Assembly: GCF_016889425.1 (NCBI RefSeq)
Contig: NZ_CP069513.1
Coordinates: 930,001-994,000 of the forward strand
Origin: Corynebacterium amycolatum
Lineage (GTDB): Bacteria > Actinomycetota > Actinomycetes > Mycobacteriales > Mycobacteriaceae
DNA: 64,000 nt
Direction: 5' to 3'
The notes under the pieces were generated by a model. It was given only the letters and a program-made list of their open reading frames with translations. It had not been told where the DNA came from and searched no databases. A program made the position numbers and the translations under genes. Each line of letters starts with the position of its first letter. Position 1 is the stretch's first letter. Shown here piece by piece: positions 26,774 to 35,700 of the stretch.

Positions 26774-27250
26774 CTACTCGGCCGGCTTATTCTCGGCCTC
26801 TATAAGCTCCGTCGACCAGTTCGCCTGCTGAATACGGGTATCCAAGTCCCGGTATTCCTTCGCTGCCTTGTCGGCTTTCTGGCGCAGCGACCGGATATCC
26901 ACGGTGGCGACATAGCGAATCTCCGAAGCTGAGTATCGATCCCGCCGCCCAGAGCCCTGATCGGCTGCGGAGGTGTAGAACCGCCGCCGTGTTAGCAGGT
27001 GGTCGCGCTTCGCAAGTGCGTCGCTAAGCGTTCCGTCCTCGAAGGCAGTAGCGGAATTCGTTGCGTTAATCGAGCGCACCAGCCATTCGAAGCGTGTCAT
27101 CAGACGCTCGGCTTCGGCGATAAGTGCTTGCGGATCTTCATCAGGCGTATCGCCTTCCTGCACCTGAGCAACCAGCGAGAGACGGCGATTAATTTCAGCG
27201 AGACGGTCAGAGACCTCGGATCGTGCGGCAAGAGCCTCGGATAACAACAT
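26774..27250 (-). CDS. DIP1984-family protein
   Basis: A longer open frame covers the ppk2 region on this strand, but the real gene starts at the ATG at 27250: MLLSEALAARSEVSDRLAEI (158 residues). It is a helical protein: SLVAQVQEGDTPDEDPQALI, RFEWLVRSINATNSATAFED, RRRFYTSAADQGSGRRDRYS and SLRQKADKAAKEYRDLDTRI, with coiled-coil character at both ends. The family is named from Corynebacterium diphtheriae; function unknown. TACAAT lies 7 nt before the ATG. Confidence 0.88.
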   Translation of the reverse strand: MLLSEALAARSEVSDRLAEINRRLSLVAQVQEGDTPDEDPQALIAEAERLMTRFEWLVRSINATNSATAFEDGTLSDALAKRDHLLTRRRFYTSAADQGSGRRDRYSASEIRYVATVDIRSLRQKADKAAKEYRDLDTRIQQANWSTELIEAENKPAE

Positions 27251-27257
27251 GGCATTT

Positions 27258-27263
27258 ATTGTA
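27258..27263 (-). promoter_or_regulatory. -10 box of leaderless DIP1984 promoter
   Basis: TACAAT, 7 nt, ATG on the minus strand. Confidence 0.55.
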
Positions 27264-27390
27264 CGCGCAGTGCTTATCGACGGTCGCTGCGTGCAGTCCC
27301 ACCCCTCAGTTTCGGTAAGACGGAACGTTAACTGCTGGGAAATTGCAGGTAAGGGCACCCGCATGGGGGACGTGTGGCAGAGAAATTCAG

Positions 27391-27396
27391 TAGGAT
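27391..27396 (+). promoter_or_regulatory. -10 box of leaderless ppk2 promoter
   Basis: TAGGAT, 7 nt (AAAGGGT), ATG at 27404. The AAAGGG is too close to the ATG to be a good Shine-Dalgarno. Confidence 0.45.
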
Positions 27397-27403
27397 AAAG
27401 GGT

Positions 27404-28303
27404 ATGGCTGACAAGAATGAAGAGGAATTCCACATCGTCGATTTGGCGAAGACCGAAGGTTACGTCGTCGATGATTCTGATGAGGACGATCCGGTACTGG
27501 TCACTCCAGACGGTGAGCGGGTTGATACCTGGCGCGATGGCTACCCGTACGAGGAGCGCATGACGCGCAAGGAATACGAGTCTATTAAGAGGAAGCTGCA
27601 GATTGAGCTTCTGAAGTGGCAGAACTGGACCAAGGAAACTGGTCAGAAGCACATCATCCTCTTCGAAGGCCGTGACGCCGCTGGTAAGGGCGGTACCATT
27701 AAGCGCTTTAACGAGCACCTGAATCCGCGTGGTGCTCGTACCGTGGCTCTGGAAAAGCCGTCGCCGCGTGAGTCCACCTCGTGGTACTTCCAGCGCTACA
27801 TTGAGCACTTTCCGTGCGCTGGCGAGATCGTCTTCTTCGACCGTTCTTGGTACAACCGTTCGGGCGTTGAGCGCGTGATGGGTTTCTGTACTGAGTCGCA
27901 GCACGCAGAGTTCCTGCGTGAGGTTCCGATGCTGGAGAACATGATTTTGGGCTCCGGTATTTCGCTGACCAAGCTGTGGTTCTCGGTGACCCAGAAAGAG
28001 CAGCGCACTCGCTTCGCTATTCGCCAGGTCGACCCGGTACGTCAGTGGAAGCTCTCTCCGATGGACCTCGCATCGCTGGATCGTTGGGGTGACTACACCC
28101 GCGCGAAGGAAGAGCAGTTCCGTTACACGGATACCGATGAGTCCCCGTGGATCACCATTAAGTCCAACGACAAGAAGCGTGCCCGCATCAACGCAATGCG
28201 TTACGTGCTGAGCAAGTTTGAGTACACGGAGAAGGACCACGAGCTGGTCGGTACTCCGGATCCGAAGATTGTTAAGCGTGGCCGCGACCAGATTGGTGAC
28301 TAG
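27404..28303 (+). CDS. ppk2: Polyphosphate kinase 2
   Basis: Frame opens at a GTG (27374); ATG at 27404 (MADKNEEEF, 299 residues) is preferred for its position after TAGGAT. PPK2 hallmarks: Walker A ILFEGRDAAGKGGTIKRF, Walker B IVFFDRSWYNRSGVERVMGF, lid residues TKLWFSVTQKEQRTRFAIRQ, and SPWITIKSNDKKRARINAMR. It interconverts polyphosphate and nucleoside di/triphosphates; corynebacteria are rich in polyphosphate granules. N-terminal ~40 residues are acidic. Highly biased codons suggest good expression. Confidence 0.95.
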   Translation: MADKNEEEFHIVDLAKTEGYVVDDSDEDDPVLVTPDGERVDTWRDGYPYEERMTRKEYESIKRKLQIELLKWQNWTKETGQKHIILFEGRDAAGKGGTIKRFNEHLNPRGARTVALEKPSPRESTSWYFQRYIEHFPCAGEIVFFDRSWYNRSGVERVMGFCTESQHAEFLREVPMLENMILGSGISLTKLWFSVTQKEQRTRFAIRQVDPVRQWKLSPMDLASLDRWGDYTRAKEEQFRYTDTDESPWITIKSNDKKRARINAMRYVLSKFEYTEKDHELVGTPDPKIVKRGRDQIGD

Positions 28304-28342
28304 TTCGGTGGCTCGTGACTGACAGAGTTCTTGTCTAGTAGT

Positions 28343-28384
28343 AACGCCCGCAGGAGTGCTCAGGCACTCGGCGGGCGTTTTCTT
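28343..28384 (+). terminator. Terminator after ppk2
   Basis: AACGCCCGC then GAGTGC pairs with GCACTC and GCGGGCGTT around a TCAG loop, with a small internal bulge and a TTTTCTT tail. Confidence 0.9.
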
Positions 28385-28497
28385 ATGGCTGGCAGCGCCG
28401 GGGCGATGCGAGTTAGTGCCTGAGTTTATGACAAAAACGGCCAGAAATTTTGCCCGAAAGTGTCATAAACTCGCACAGTTTCACATTTGCAGCCCGT
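28383..28497. repeat. Dispersed 115-bp repeat, copy A
   Basis: From TTATGGCTGG to CAGCCCGT. It matches copy B (32529-32643) along its whole length without net gaps; the last 27 bases are nearly identical (GCACAGTTTCACATTTGCAG core). Inside, GAGTTTATGACA (28422-28433) and TGTCATAAACTC (28461-28472) form a perfect 12-bp inverted repeat with a 27-nt loop. It sits between convergent ppk2 and the peroxidase gene, right after the ppk2 terminator. Confidence 0.85.
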
Positions 28498-28542
28498 AAG
28501 CTTTTTAGTCCGCCAGACTGTAGCCCGCCAGACCGCAGCCCT

Positions 28543-29664
28543 CTACCCCTCAATCAGCTCCTGGCCCCAGTAGGAATCTGGGGTGGTGCCAGGGGCGATC
28601 CAGTACACAGCGGAGCCGATGTGGCGGTTCCACTCATTGAGCAGATCGCCGCGATCCAAGCGGGCCTGGATTGCGCTGAACTGGTTGTCCGGGTTCTTCT
28701 GGAATGCAACCCAGACCAGGCCGACGTTCGGTCCTTGGAACGGGAAGGCCGGCTCACCGGGCTGGTCTTCGTATGCATAGGCGCGGCGACGCAGGGCGTC
28801 GTCAGGCTGGCCGTCCTGCTCACGGGACAGTGCCAAGTGAGACTGGCGGTGGATGAGGTACTCTCCCTTGTCATCGATGGCGTCCATGTCCTCTTCATCG
28901 AACTCGCTTTCGCCGCCGGAAAGAGGAGCGCCGGTGTGGAAGTCACGGCCGATAACGATGGAGCGTTCGTCGGTGCTGAGTTCATCCCAGTTGTTCAGGT
29001 CGAGTGCGATGCGGCGAACAACCATGACACAGGAATTGTTGATTGCCTTGTCCTTTGAGTCAATCCACACCTGCTCGGACCATTCTTCTGGAGTCGAAGG
29101 GTTGACGGTGCCGTCGAGCTGGCCCAGCGGGTTGCGTGGGGTGGCGCCGTAAGGTTGCGAACCCCAGGCGTAGGAGAAGCCCTTCTGGAACCACTTCACG
29201 GTAGCCCATGTAGCCGCTTTCTTTTCCAGCAATCTGGCCGCCGCGGTAACGGTGACGAGGTCATCGCCGCACAGCTGCAACACAAAGTCCGACTGGCTCC
29301 ATTCCGGGCGAAGCATGTCGTGTTGGAAAGCAGGGATATCGTGCAGGCCAGCGGGCTTGCGCTCTGGTTTGCCCAGGATGTCGAAGATACGCTCACCGAA
29401 ACCCGCGGTAATGGTCAGGTTTGCGGTGGCTGCGACCATTTCCGGTTCCAGATACCCCTCGATGTCCTGGCCTTGGGTGAGGCGGCGGGCAACGTCGGTA
29501 AGCGAGGAGAACAGTTCCTTCAGATCTGCTGCGTCGATGCCGTCCTTCAAATCGAATGCGACAAGGCGAAGATGCGCTTGGCCGGGCTGTTCAATGCCTG
29601 ACTGGACCGAACCATCGAACGGAATCTTGGCGCCCCTCAGGGAAGTTTCGGAAGCCTGTGTCAC
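28543..29664 (-). CDS. Dyp-type peroxidase
   Basis: 373 residues; GTG start with AAGGAG upstream. The DyP fingerprint GxxDG is present (NPLGQLDGTVNP) with the distal Asp; the likely proximal heme histidine lies in GEYLIHRQSHLALS; AYEDQPGEPAFPFQGPN and LVWVAFQKNPDNQFSAIQAR are typical of the C-terminal half. No Tat signal or encapsulin-targeting tail is evident, so it is probably cytoplasmic unlike EfeB. It uses H2O2 to oxidise dyes or porphyrins. It diverges from metE. Confidence 0.93.
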   Translation of the reverse strand: MTQASETSLRGAKIPFDGSVQSGIEQPGQAHLRLVAFDLKDGIDAADLKELFSSLTDVARRLTQGQDIEGYLEPEMVAATANLTITAGFGERIFDILGKPERKPAGLHDIPAFQHDMLRPEWSQSDFVLQLCGDDLVTVTAAARLLEKKAATWATVKWFQKGFSYAWGSQPYGATPRNPLGQLDGTVNPSTPEEWSEQVWIDSKDKAINNSCVMVVRRIALDLNNWDELSTDERSIVIGRDFHTGAPLSGGESEFDEEDMDAIDDKGEYLIHRQSHLALSREQDGQPDDALRRRAYAYEDQPGEPAFPFQGPNVGLVWVAFQKNPDNQFSAIQARLDRGDLLNEWNRHIGSAVYWIAPGTTPDSYWGQELIEG

Positions 29665-29786
29665 TCGAGGTCACTCCTTGAAAAGGTGGGATAAATAGCC
29701 TTTATGACTACGAGCTTAATCACTTTGGCCCCAGCAGGAGAGCTCAAAGCAAAGGCTTGGGGAGGGGCTAAGTGAATGAGATATTT

Positions 29787-29802
29787 GTATATTGCGATAT
29801 AC
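29787..29802. promoter_or_regulatory. Inverted repeat between the peroxidase gene and metE
   Basis: GTATAT-TGCG-ATATAC, a perfect 6-bp inverted repeat 122 nt upstream of the DyP start and ~290 nt upstream of metE. A candidate operator for the peroxidase promoter; regulator unknown. Confidence 0.4.
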
Positions 29803-29865
29803 TTCACATCCACAGCCGCCTCGAAGGAGTTCATAAAGGAAAGTGCTGCATATCGCACGTTTTCC

Positions 29866-30042
29866 GCGCAAGGTGTGTTTTTAGCCTAGCGCAATAGGCC
29901 CTCGAGTTATGCAGGGGAATCCCGGTGCAAGTCCGGAACTGTCCCGCAACGGTAAGCATCACCGCCAGAACTTTGGTTTATCCGACGCGTTGATAACCAA
30001 TCTTTTCAGTGATGACAAGTCCGAATGCCTGCCGGTTGTGCA
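29866..30042 (+). promoter_or_regulatory. Cobalamin riboswitch upstream of metE
   Basis: Contains the conserved core GGGGAATCCCGGTGCAAGTC followed by CGG, CTGTCCCGCAACGGTAAG, and a B12-box-like CCGAATGCCTGCCGG near the end. In this class coenzyme B12 binding lowers expression of the B12-independent methionine synthase. Boundaries are approximate. Confidence 0.93.
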
Positions 30043-30089
30043 ATTTCATATCCGATGCTGATCACGACTGACGAGGAAATCACGAGATC

Positions 30090-32399
30090 ATGGCAATTCA
30101 CGCAACCCTCGCGGGCATTCCGCGGATAGGGCGTAATCGTGAGCTCAAAAGAGCTCTGGAAAACTACTGGCGCGACCCGGCGACCGGCGGCTTGCTGGCC
30201 GCGACGGCGCGCAATACTGTCAATAGCTACATCGGCGCGGCGCTGAAGGCGGGAATCGACTCGGTTCCGACAATTGGGCGCTCGTTCTACGACTCCATGC
30301 TGGATACATCGGCGCTGCTTGGAGTGCTTCCAGCCCGCTTCCAGGATGCCCCGAAAACGGACGGTTCCAATCTGCCAGAATGGATTAACCACTACTTCGC
30401 CACCGCTCGCGGTACAAAGACGCAGCCGGCATCCGCAATGACCAAGTGGTTCGACACTAATTACCACTACATCGTTCCGGAACTGTCGGCCAATACGGAA
30501 TTCACCATCGACCTCACTGACTGGTTGGACGATTCCTGCAGCTTGAACAATGGCGCCACAACCATGTTGCGTCCACATTTGATTGGTCCAGTGACCTACT
30601 TGAGCCTGTCGCGTACCGACGATGGTTCTAACCCACTTGGCCTTTTGGAAAAGTTGACCGATGCGTACGCTGACGTCATTGCTCAACTGGGAGAGAAAGG
30701 CTTTGAGTGGATTCAGCTCGATGAGCCGGTATTGGTCACTGACCTCGACGAAGTGACACTTGCTAGGACTCGCCAGGTCTACGAGAAATTGGCTGGCGTG
30801 TCGGAGTCTGCAAATGCCAAATTGTGGGTGCAGACCTACTTTGGTGATGGTGGTCAGGCACTGAAAACCCTTTCTGGCACAGGCGTGCAGGCCATTGGTT
30901 GCGACCTGGTAGCTGGTAGCTCCGAGCTGCCGCATTGGACTGGCAAGGAACTGCTGGTCGCGGGAATCGTCGATGGTCGTAATGTGTGGCGCACCGACTT
31001 GGATGCAGCCCTGGCGACGCTGGAGAAGCTGGCAGCTCGAGGCCCCATCGCGGTGTCGACTAGCTGTTCGCTGCTACATGTCCCGTACTCCCTGGCCTCG
31101 GAAAACCCGAGCGAAGAAGAAGCCGAGGTGCTGCAGTGGCTGGCCTTCGGCGATGAGAAAATCGCCGAGGTGACACTCTTGGCGAGGGCGCTTGATGCTA
31201 AGTTGAATGACCGCCAACTCGATGCCGCGGATTTGAAGGTGTTGAGGGAGTCCCGGGCAGCACTGGCATCGAGGGCAGAATCGAAGCGGATTGTTAAGCC
31301 TGAAGTTCGTGAAGCTTTGGCGGCAATCGAGGATAGCGACCGTAACCGTTCCCCGTTTGCAGCTCGCCAGGCGGCTCAGGCTGAGACCCTTAACCTGCCT
31401 CCGCTGCCGACCACCACAATCGGTTCCTTCCCGCAGACCAATAGCATTCGACGTGCACGTGCACAGCTGCGCTCGGGAGAGCTCACCCCAGCTGACTACG
31501 AGTCGTCAATGCTCGCTGAAATTCGATCTGCCATTGAACAGCAGGAAGAACTGGGGCTCGATGTGCTGGTTCACGGTGAACCTGAGCGCAACGACATGGT
31601 CCAGTACTTCTCGGAGCAGCTGGACGGCTACCTCGCGACCGCCAATGGCTGGGTCCAAAGCTATGGTTCCCGCTGCGTGCGGCCGCCGATCCTCTACGGT
31701 GATATCACCAGGCCAGAGCCAATGACGGTGCAGTGGTACAAGGCAGCGGCAAACATGACTGACCTTCCCGTCAAGGGAATGCTCACTGGGCCAGTGACCA
31801 TGTTGGCATGGTCGTTTGTCCGTGATGACCAGCCAATCGGTGACACTGCGGATAATGTTGCGCTGGTTTTGCGCGATGAGATTGCAGATCTCGTGGCCGC
31901 TGGAGCGCAGATTGTGCAGGTCGATGAGCCAGCCATTCGCGAGTTGTTGCCCCTGAATGAAGCGGACCAGTCCGCCTACCTGAAGTGGGCTGTGGGGTCC
32001 TTCCGCCTGGCTACCTCTGGCGTGGCTGACGAGATTCAGATTCACACGCATATGTGCTACTCGGACTTCAATGAGCTCATTGACACCGTCGATGAACTCA
32101 ACGCCGATGTCACGTCCATCGAAGCAGCTCGCAACGGCATGCAGGTGCTCGCAGCGCTGAAGGATGAGGGATACGTTCGTGGGATTGGTCCAGGCGTCTG
32201 GGACATCCACTCGCCTCGCGTGCCGACGGACGGAGAAGTCAGCCAGCTCGTGGAAGATGCGCTCGAAAGTGTTGACCCCAGCTTGCTGTGGATCAATCCG
32301 GACTGCGGTCTGAAGACCCGAGGTTGGGAAGAGGTTACGGCTTCACTGAAAGTATTGGTAGCCGCAGCGAAGCAGGCTCGTTTGCAGCTAGCAGAGTAA
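30090..32399 (+). CDS. metE: Cobalamin-independent methionine synthase
   Basis: 769 residues, full length for MetE. The N-terminal barrel begins AIHATLAGIPRIGRNRELKR; the C-terminal barrel begins TTTIGSFPQTNSIRRARAQL and holds the zinc ligands in IHTHMCYSDFNELI (about residues 651-655) and INPDCGLKTR (about 735), plus the substrate loop VHGEPERNDMVQYF. It transfers methyl from 5-methyltetrahydropteroyl-polyglutamate to homocysteine. GAGGAAA precedes the ATG. Riboswitch control implies the cell makes or takes up B12 and has a MetH elsewhere. Confidence 0.97.
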   Translation: MAIHATLAGIPRIGRNRELKRALENYWRDPATGGLLAATARNTVNSYIGAALKAGIDSVPTIGRSFYDSMLDTSALLGVLPARFQDAPKTDGSNLPEWINHYFATARGTKTQPASAMTKWFDTNYHYIVPELSANTEFTIDLTDWLDDSCSLNNGATTMLRPHLIGPVTYLSLSRTDDGSNPLGLLEKLTDAYADVIAQLGEKGFEWIQLDEPVLVTDLDEVTLARTRQVYEKLAGVSESANAKLWVQTYFGDGGQALKTLSGTGVQAIGCDLVAGSSELPHWTGKELLVAGIVDGRNVWRTDLDAALATLEKLAARGPIAVSTSCSLLHVPYSLASENPSEEEAEVLQWLAFGDEKIAEVTLLARALDAKLNDRQLDAADLKVLRESRAALASRAESKRIVKPEVREALAAIEDSDRNRSPFAARQAAQAETLNLPPLPTTTIGSFPQTNSIRRARAQLRSGELTPADYESSMLAEIRSAIEQQEELGLDVLVHGEPERNDMVQYFSEQLDGYLATANGWVQSYGSRCVRPPILYGDITRPEPMTVQWYKAAANMTDLPVKGMLTGPVTMLAWSFVRDDQPIGDTADNVALVLRDEIADLVAAGAQIVQVDEPAIRELLPLNEADQSAYLKWAVGSFRLATSGVADEIQIHTHMCYSDFNELIDTVDELNADVTSIEAARNGMQVLAALKDEGYVRGIGPGVWDIHSPRVPTDGEVSQLVEDALESVDPSLLWINPDCGLKTRGWEEVTASLKVLVAAAKQARLQLAE

Positions 32400-32430
32400 G
32401 CCGGAACCAAAAAGCCGAAAAATAAATAGC

Positions 32431-32496
32431 GGGTTAAGTAGCAAAAGTGTGTCCGCTCGGCGTGTCGCCGGGTGGGCACCTTTTGCTACTTAGCCC
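32431..32496 (+). terminator. Nested hairpin after metE
   Basis: GGGTTAAGTAGCAAAAG (32431-32447) pairs with CTTTTGCTACTTAGCCC (32480-32496, one G-U), enclosing a second hairpin CGGCG-TGT-CGCCG (32458-32470). No U-tract follows; CTACTTAGCCC is directly repeated just after. Confidence 0.65.
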
Positions 32497-32528
32497 TACT
32501 TAGCCCCAATGCGAGTAACTGACTGCGT

Positions 32529-32643
32529 TTATGGCTGGCGGCAGCGGGCCAATGTGAGTTACTGACTGCGTTTATAGCAAAAATTGCCCGAAAAATGGCT
32601 TGAAAGTGCTATAAGCTTGCACAGTTTCACATTTGCAGCCCGT
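32529..32643. repeat. Dispersed 115-bp repeat, copy B
   Basis: Same length and end points as copy A at 28383. Its arms are TTATAGCA (32572-32579) and TGCTATAA (32607-32614): two base pairs differ from copy A on both sides, so pairing is kept. A 27-bp piece of the element (ATGCGAGTAACTGACTGCG to TTATGGC, 32509-32535) is also duplicated 43 bp upstream. It lies between convergent metE and the Pls/PosA gene. Confidence 0.85.
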
Positions 32644-32648
32644 TGTGC

Positions 32649-32703
32649 CAACAAGGCCCCAACAAGGCCCCAACAAAGCTCCTACAAAGCCCTACACAAG
32701 CCG
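32649..32703. repeat. 11-bp tandem repeats
   Basis: About five units: CAACAAGGCCC twice exactly, then CAACAAAGCTC, CTACAAAGCCC and TACACAAGCCG, ending just before the stop codon of the convergent gene at 32706. Confidence 0.7.
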
Positions 32704-32705
32704 GG

Positions 32706-35700
32706 CTACTTCTTCTTTGCCACTACCGGCTCAATCGGGTTACCTCGCCAGGAGGTATGCGCAGGAACGTGGTCACCGCGCATAACGAGAGAACCGGGTT
32801 CGACGCGGCAGCCGTCGTCAAGCACAGATGCCGGCAGTGCGACTGAGTGCGGTCCCAGGACGGAGCCGTGTCCGATGTGGACGGTGTCGAGCGTCATCAC
32901 GCGGTCGGTGAACAGGTGCGTCTGAACGACACAACCGCGGCCGACAGAAGCACCTCGCTCGATCGTGATCAGGTCGGTCTCGGGCAGCCAGTACGTCTCC
33001 AGCCACACGCCGTGGCCAACGTTCGCGCCGAGCAGCCGCATCGCGCGTGCGATACCGCCGGTGGCCATCGCCGGGTTCAGATACCACGGCGCGGCGACCA
33101 TTTCGACGAACGTATCCTGCAGCTCATTGAGCCAGACGAACTTACTCCACAGCGGGTGGTCACCGGGCTTGTGCTTGCCGACGCACACCCACTTGGCCAC
33201 GACCGTGATGAGCAGCCCCAGCGCACCAATAATCAGTAGCACGGCAGGGGAGAGCAGCCACGCGACCACCAGGCCGAGCAGGGCAGCGCCAACGCCACCT
33301 GCAGTGACCAGCTCCGCGGTGAACATACCAATTCCCTGCAGGCTAAACAGCGTGATCGTCGCCAGCATGAGAGAGACCATCGGCGCCAGGACACGCAGCG
33401 TCTCCACAATGCTGCGGGCGACCTTCAACCCCGTAGTCGGACGGTAGGTCTGCGCCGACTCATCACTGGAGACGGTTCCCACACGGCGCATGCGCTCTGG
33501 TGGCGAACCCCACCAGTTGGAACCGGACTTGGTCTTCTTCGGAGTAGAGGACAGCACGGCCACCAGCGAGTTCTTCGCCAGCTTGCGTTCCGGAAGCGTG
33601 ATGCCGGAGTTGCCCAGGAAGGCGCGCTTGCCGATGCGGGAGTCGCCTACCAGCAGCCAACCGCCGCCGAGCTCGTAGCTGCCGACCATGGTGTCGTCAG
33701 CCAAGAAGGACTCGTCCTTGACGTGCAAGAACTTCGGAATACCAATCGCGGTGGAGACCTCGCTGTCGTGACCAATCTGGGCGCCCAGTGCACGCAGCCA
33801 CAGTGGAGTCAGCATGGAGGCGTAGATGAAGAACAGGTCGTGACGAGCAGCATCCATCAGGCGAATTGTCGCCCAGGACTGCCAACCCACGCGCGAACGC
33901 ACCGGGAACACTCCCGGCTTCAGGCCGATGCTGAACAGGCGCACGAGAATCAGCGTCAGCAGGGCATACACCGCAACACCGACGAAGGTGGCGGGAATAG
34001 CCCACAGCACGGCGCTGCCCAGCGTTGGCCAGAGATTCGAGGTGGTTAGCTCGGTGGTGCCGTCGATAAGTCCCGTGCCCCAACCGATGACAGCAGCCAT
34101 CGCGACCGCAGCGGACAGCGGCACCAGCGTCAGCAAGACAGCGGTAAGACCGTAGATAGCCACCCAGTGGCGACGCGCCGGCGGGACTTCCTCCGGGAAG
34201 CGGTGCTTGGACCGGCCGACCTTGCGAGCCGGGGAACCCGACCAGCGCGCACCAGCCTTGACCTTTTTTTCACCGGTGACGGTGGAACCCGCCTCGATGT
34301 GAGCGTCATTGCCGATACGCGCGCCGGGCAGCAGCGTTGAACGGGCACCGATGCGGGCGTGCTTGCCAATAGTGACCTCGCCGACGTGGACGACATCACC
34401 ATCGACCCAGTATCCGGACAGGTCTACCTCCGGCTCGATCGAGCAGTAATCATCCAGTTTGACCAGACCCGTCACCGGCGGCAGCGCGTGCAGATTCACG
34501 CCCTTACCAATGCGGGCACCCAGCATGCGGGCATACCACAGCACGAACGGAGCGCCCGCCACTGAGTGGGCGCCGGAGCTCTCTGCCAGGCGTTCAGCCG
34601 CCCATAGGCACAGATGCACCGAGCCGCCACGCGGGTAATCACCCGGGGCGATGTTGCGCGTGAGCAGGCGTGTCGTCGCCGCGTTGATGGGCATAACCCC
34701 CAGCGGGGTCAGGAACAACACGGCCAGTACAGCCACCAACCAGCCTGGTAGTGCCAGCGGCCCGCCGATAACCCAGTTGATAATCGCAAGCCACGTTACC
34801 CAGCGCATACCACGTGCCCACTGCAGCGGCACCATGAGGCCGACCTGCGCCCAACGGGTCTTGCGGGAGACAGGCGTCGGCTCGGGCACCTTTTCCAGGT
34901 GGGCGGTGGGGTCGCTGGCGTCGTCGGCAAGCATGTCGTCGCTGATGAAACCGCGAGCGACCAGTTCCTCGGCGAGGTTTCCCAGGCGTGGGTGGTCGTA
35001 GAGATCGCGCACGGCGACCTGTGGGGCGCGCTGACGAATACGCGCGATGACGCTCGCCGCCGCCAGCGACGTGCCGCCCAGGGCGAAGAAGTCCGAGGCC
35101 GCGCCGGGCGCAGGTACGGACAGCACGTCCGCCCAGATATCGGACAGCCATTTCTCCACAGGGTTCAGCTTGTCGACGTCGCCCTCCCCCGCACGCGCAG
35201 GCAGTGGCCACGGCAACGCCGCCTTGTCGACCTTGCCGGAGGTGCGTACCGGCAGCTCATCCATGATGTGCAGGCGTGGCACCATCGCGGCTGGCATGGC
35301 ATCGCGGAGAGTGTCCATGCACTTGTCGTAGTCCATGGCTGCGGCGTCGCCACCGGCGCCGACGTAGCCGACCAGGATGGAGTCGCCAGCACCGGTCTTC
35401 TGCACCACGACAGTCGCCTGAGTAGCGCCGGGGAGGGCAGCCAGGTGCGCCTCGACCTCGCCGAGCTCAATACGGCGCCCGCCGATTTTCACCTGATCGT
35501 CGACGCGGCCGGTGAAGTACAGTCCGTCCTCATCCATGATGACGTGGTCGCCGGTGCGGTACGCGCGCTCCCAGCCCAGGGCTGGCAGCGGCGCGTACTT
35601 CTCGGCGTCCTTCTCCGGATCCAGGTATCGTGCGAGTCCCACACCGCCAATGACCAGCTCGCCCTTGGTGCCCGGTAGGACGGGGTTGCCCTCCTCGTCG

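Noticed and set aside
27251..28240. N-terminal extension of the DIP1984 gene through ppk2
   Set aside because: The extra ~330 codons are antisense to ppk2; the family start and a -10 box are at 27250.
30006..30935. 309-codon frame antisense to metE and its riboswitch
   Set aside because: Overlaps the riboswitch and the conserved MetE N-terminus; no motifs.
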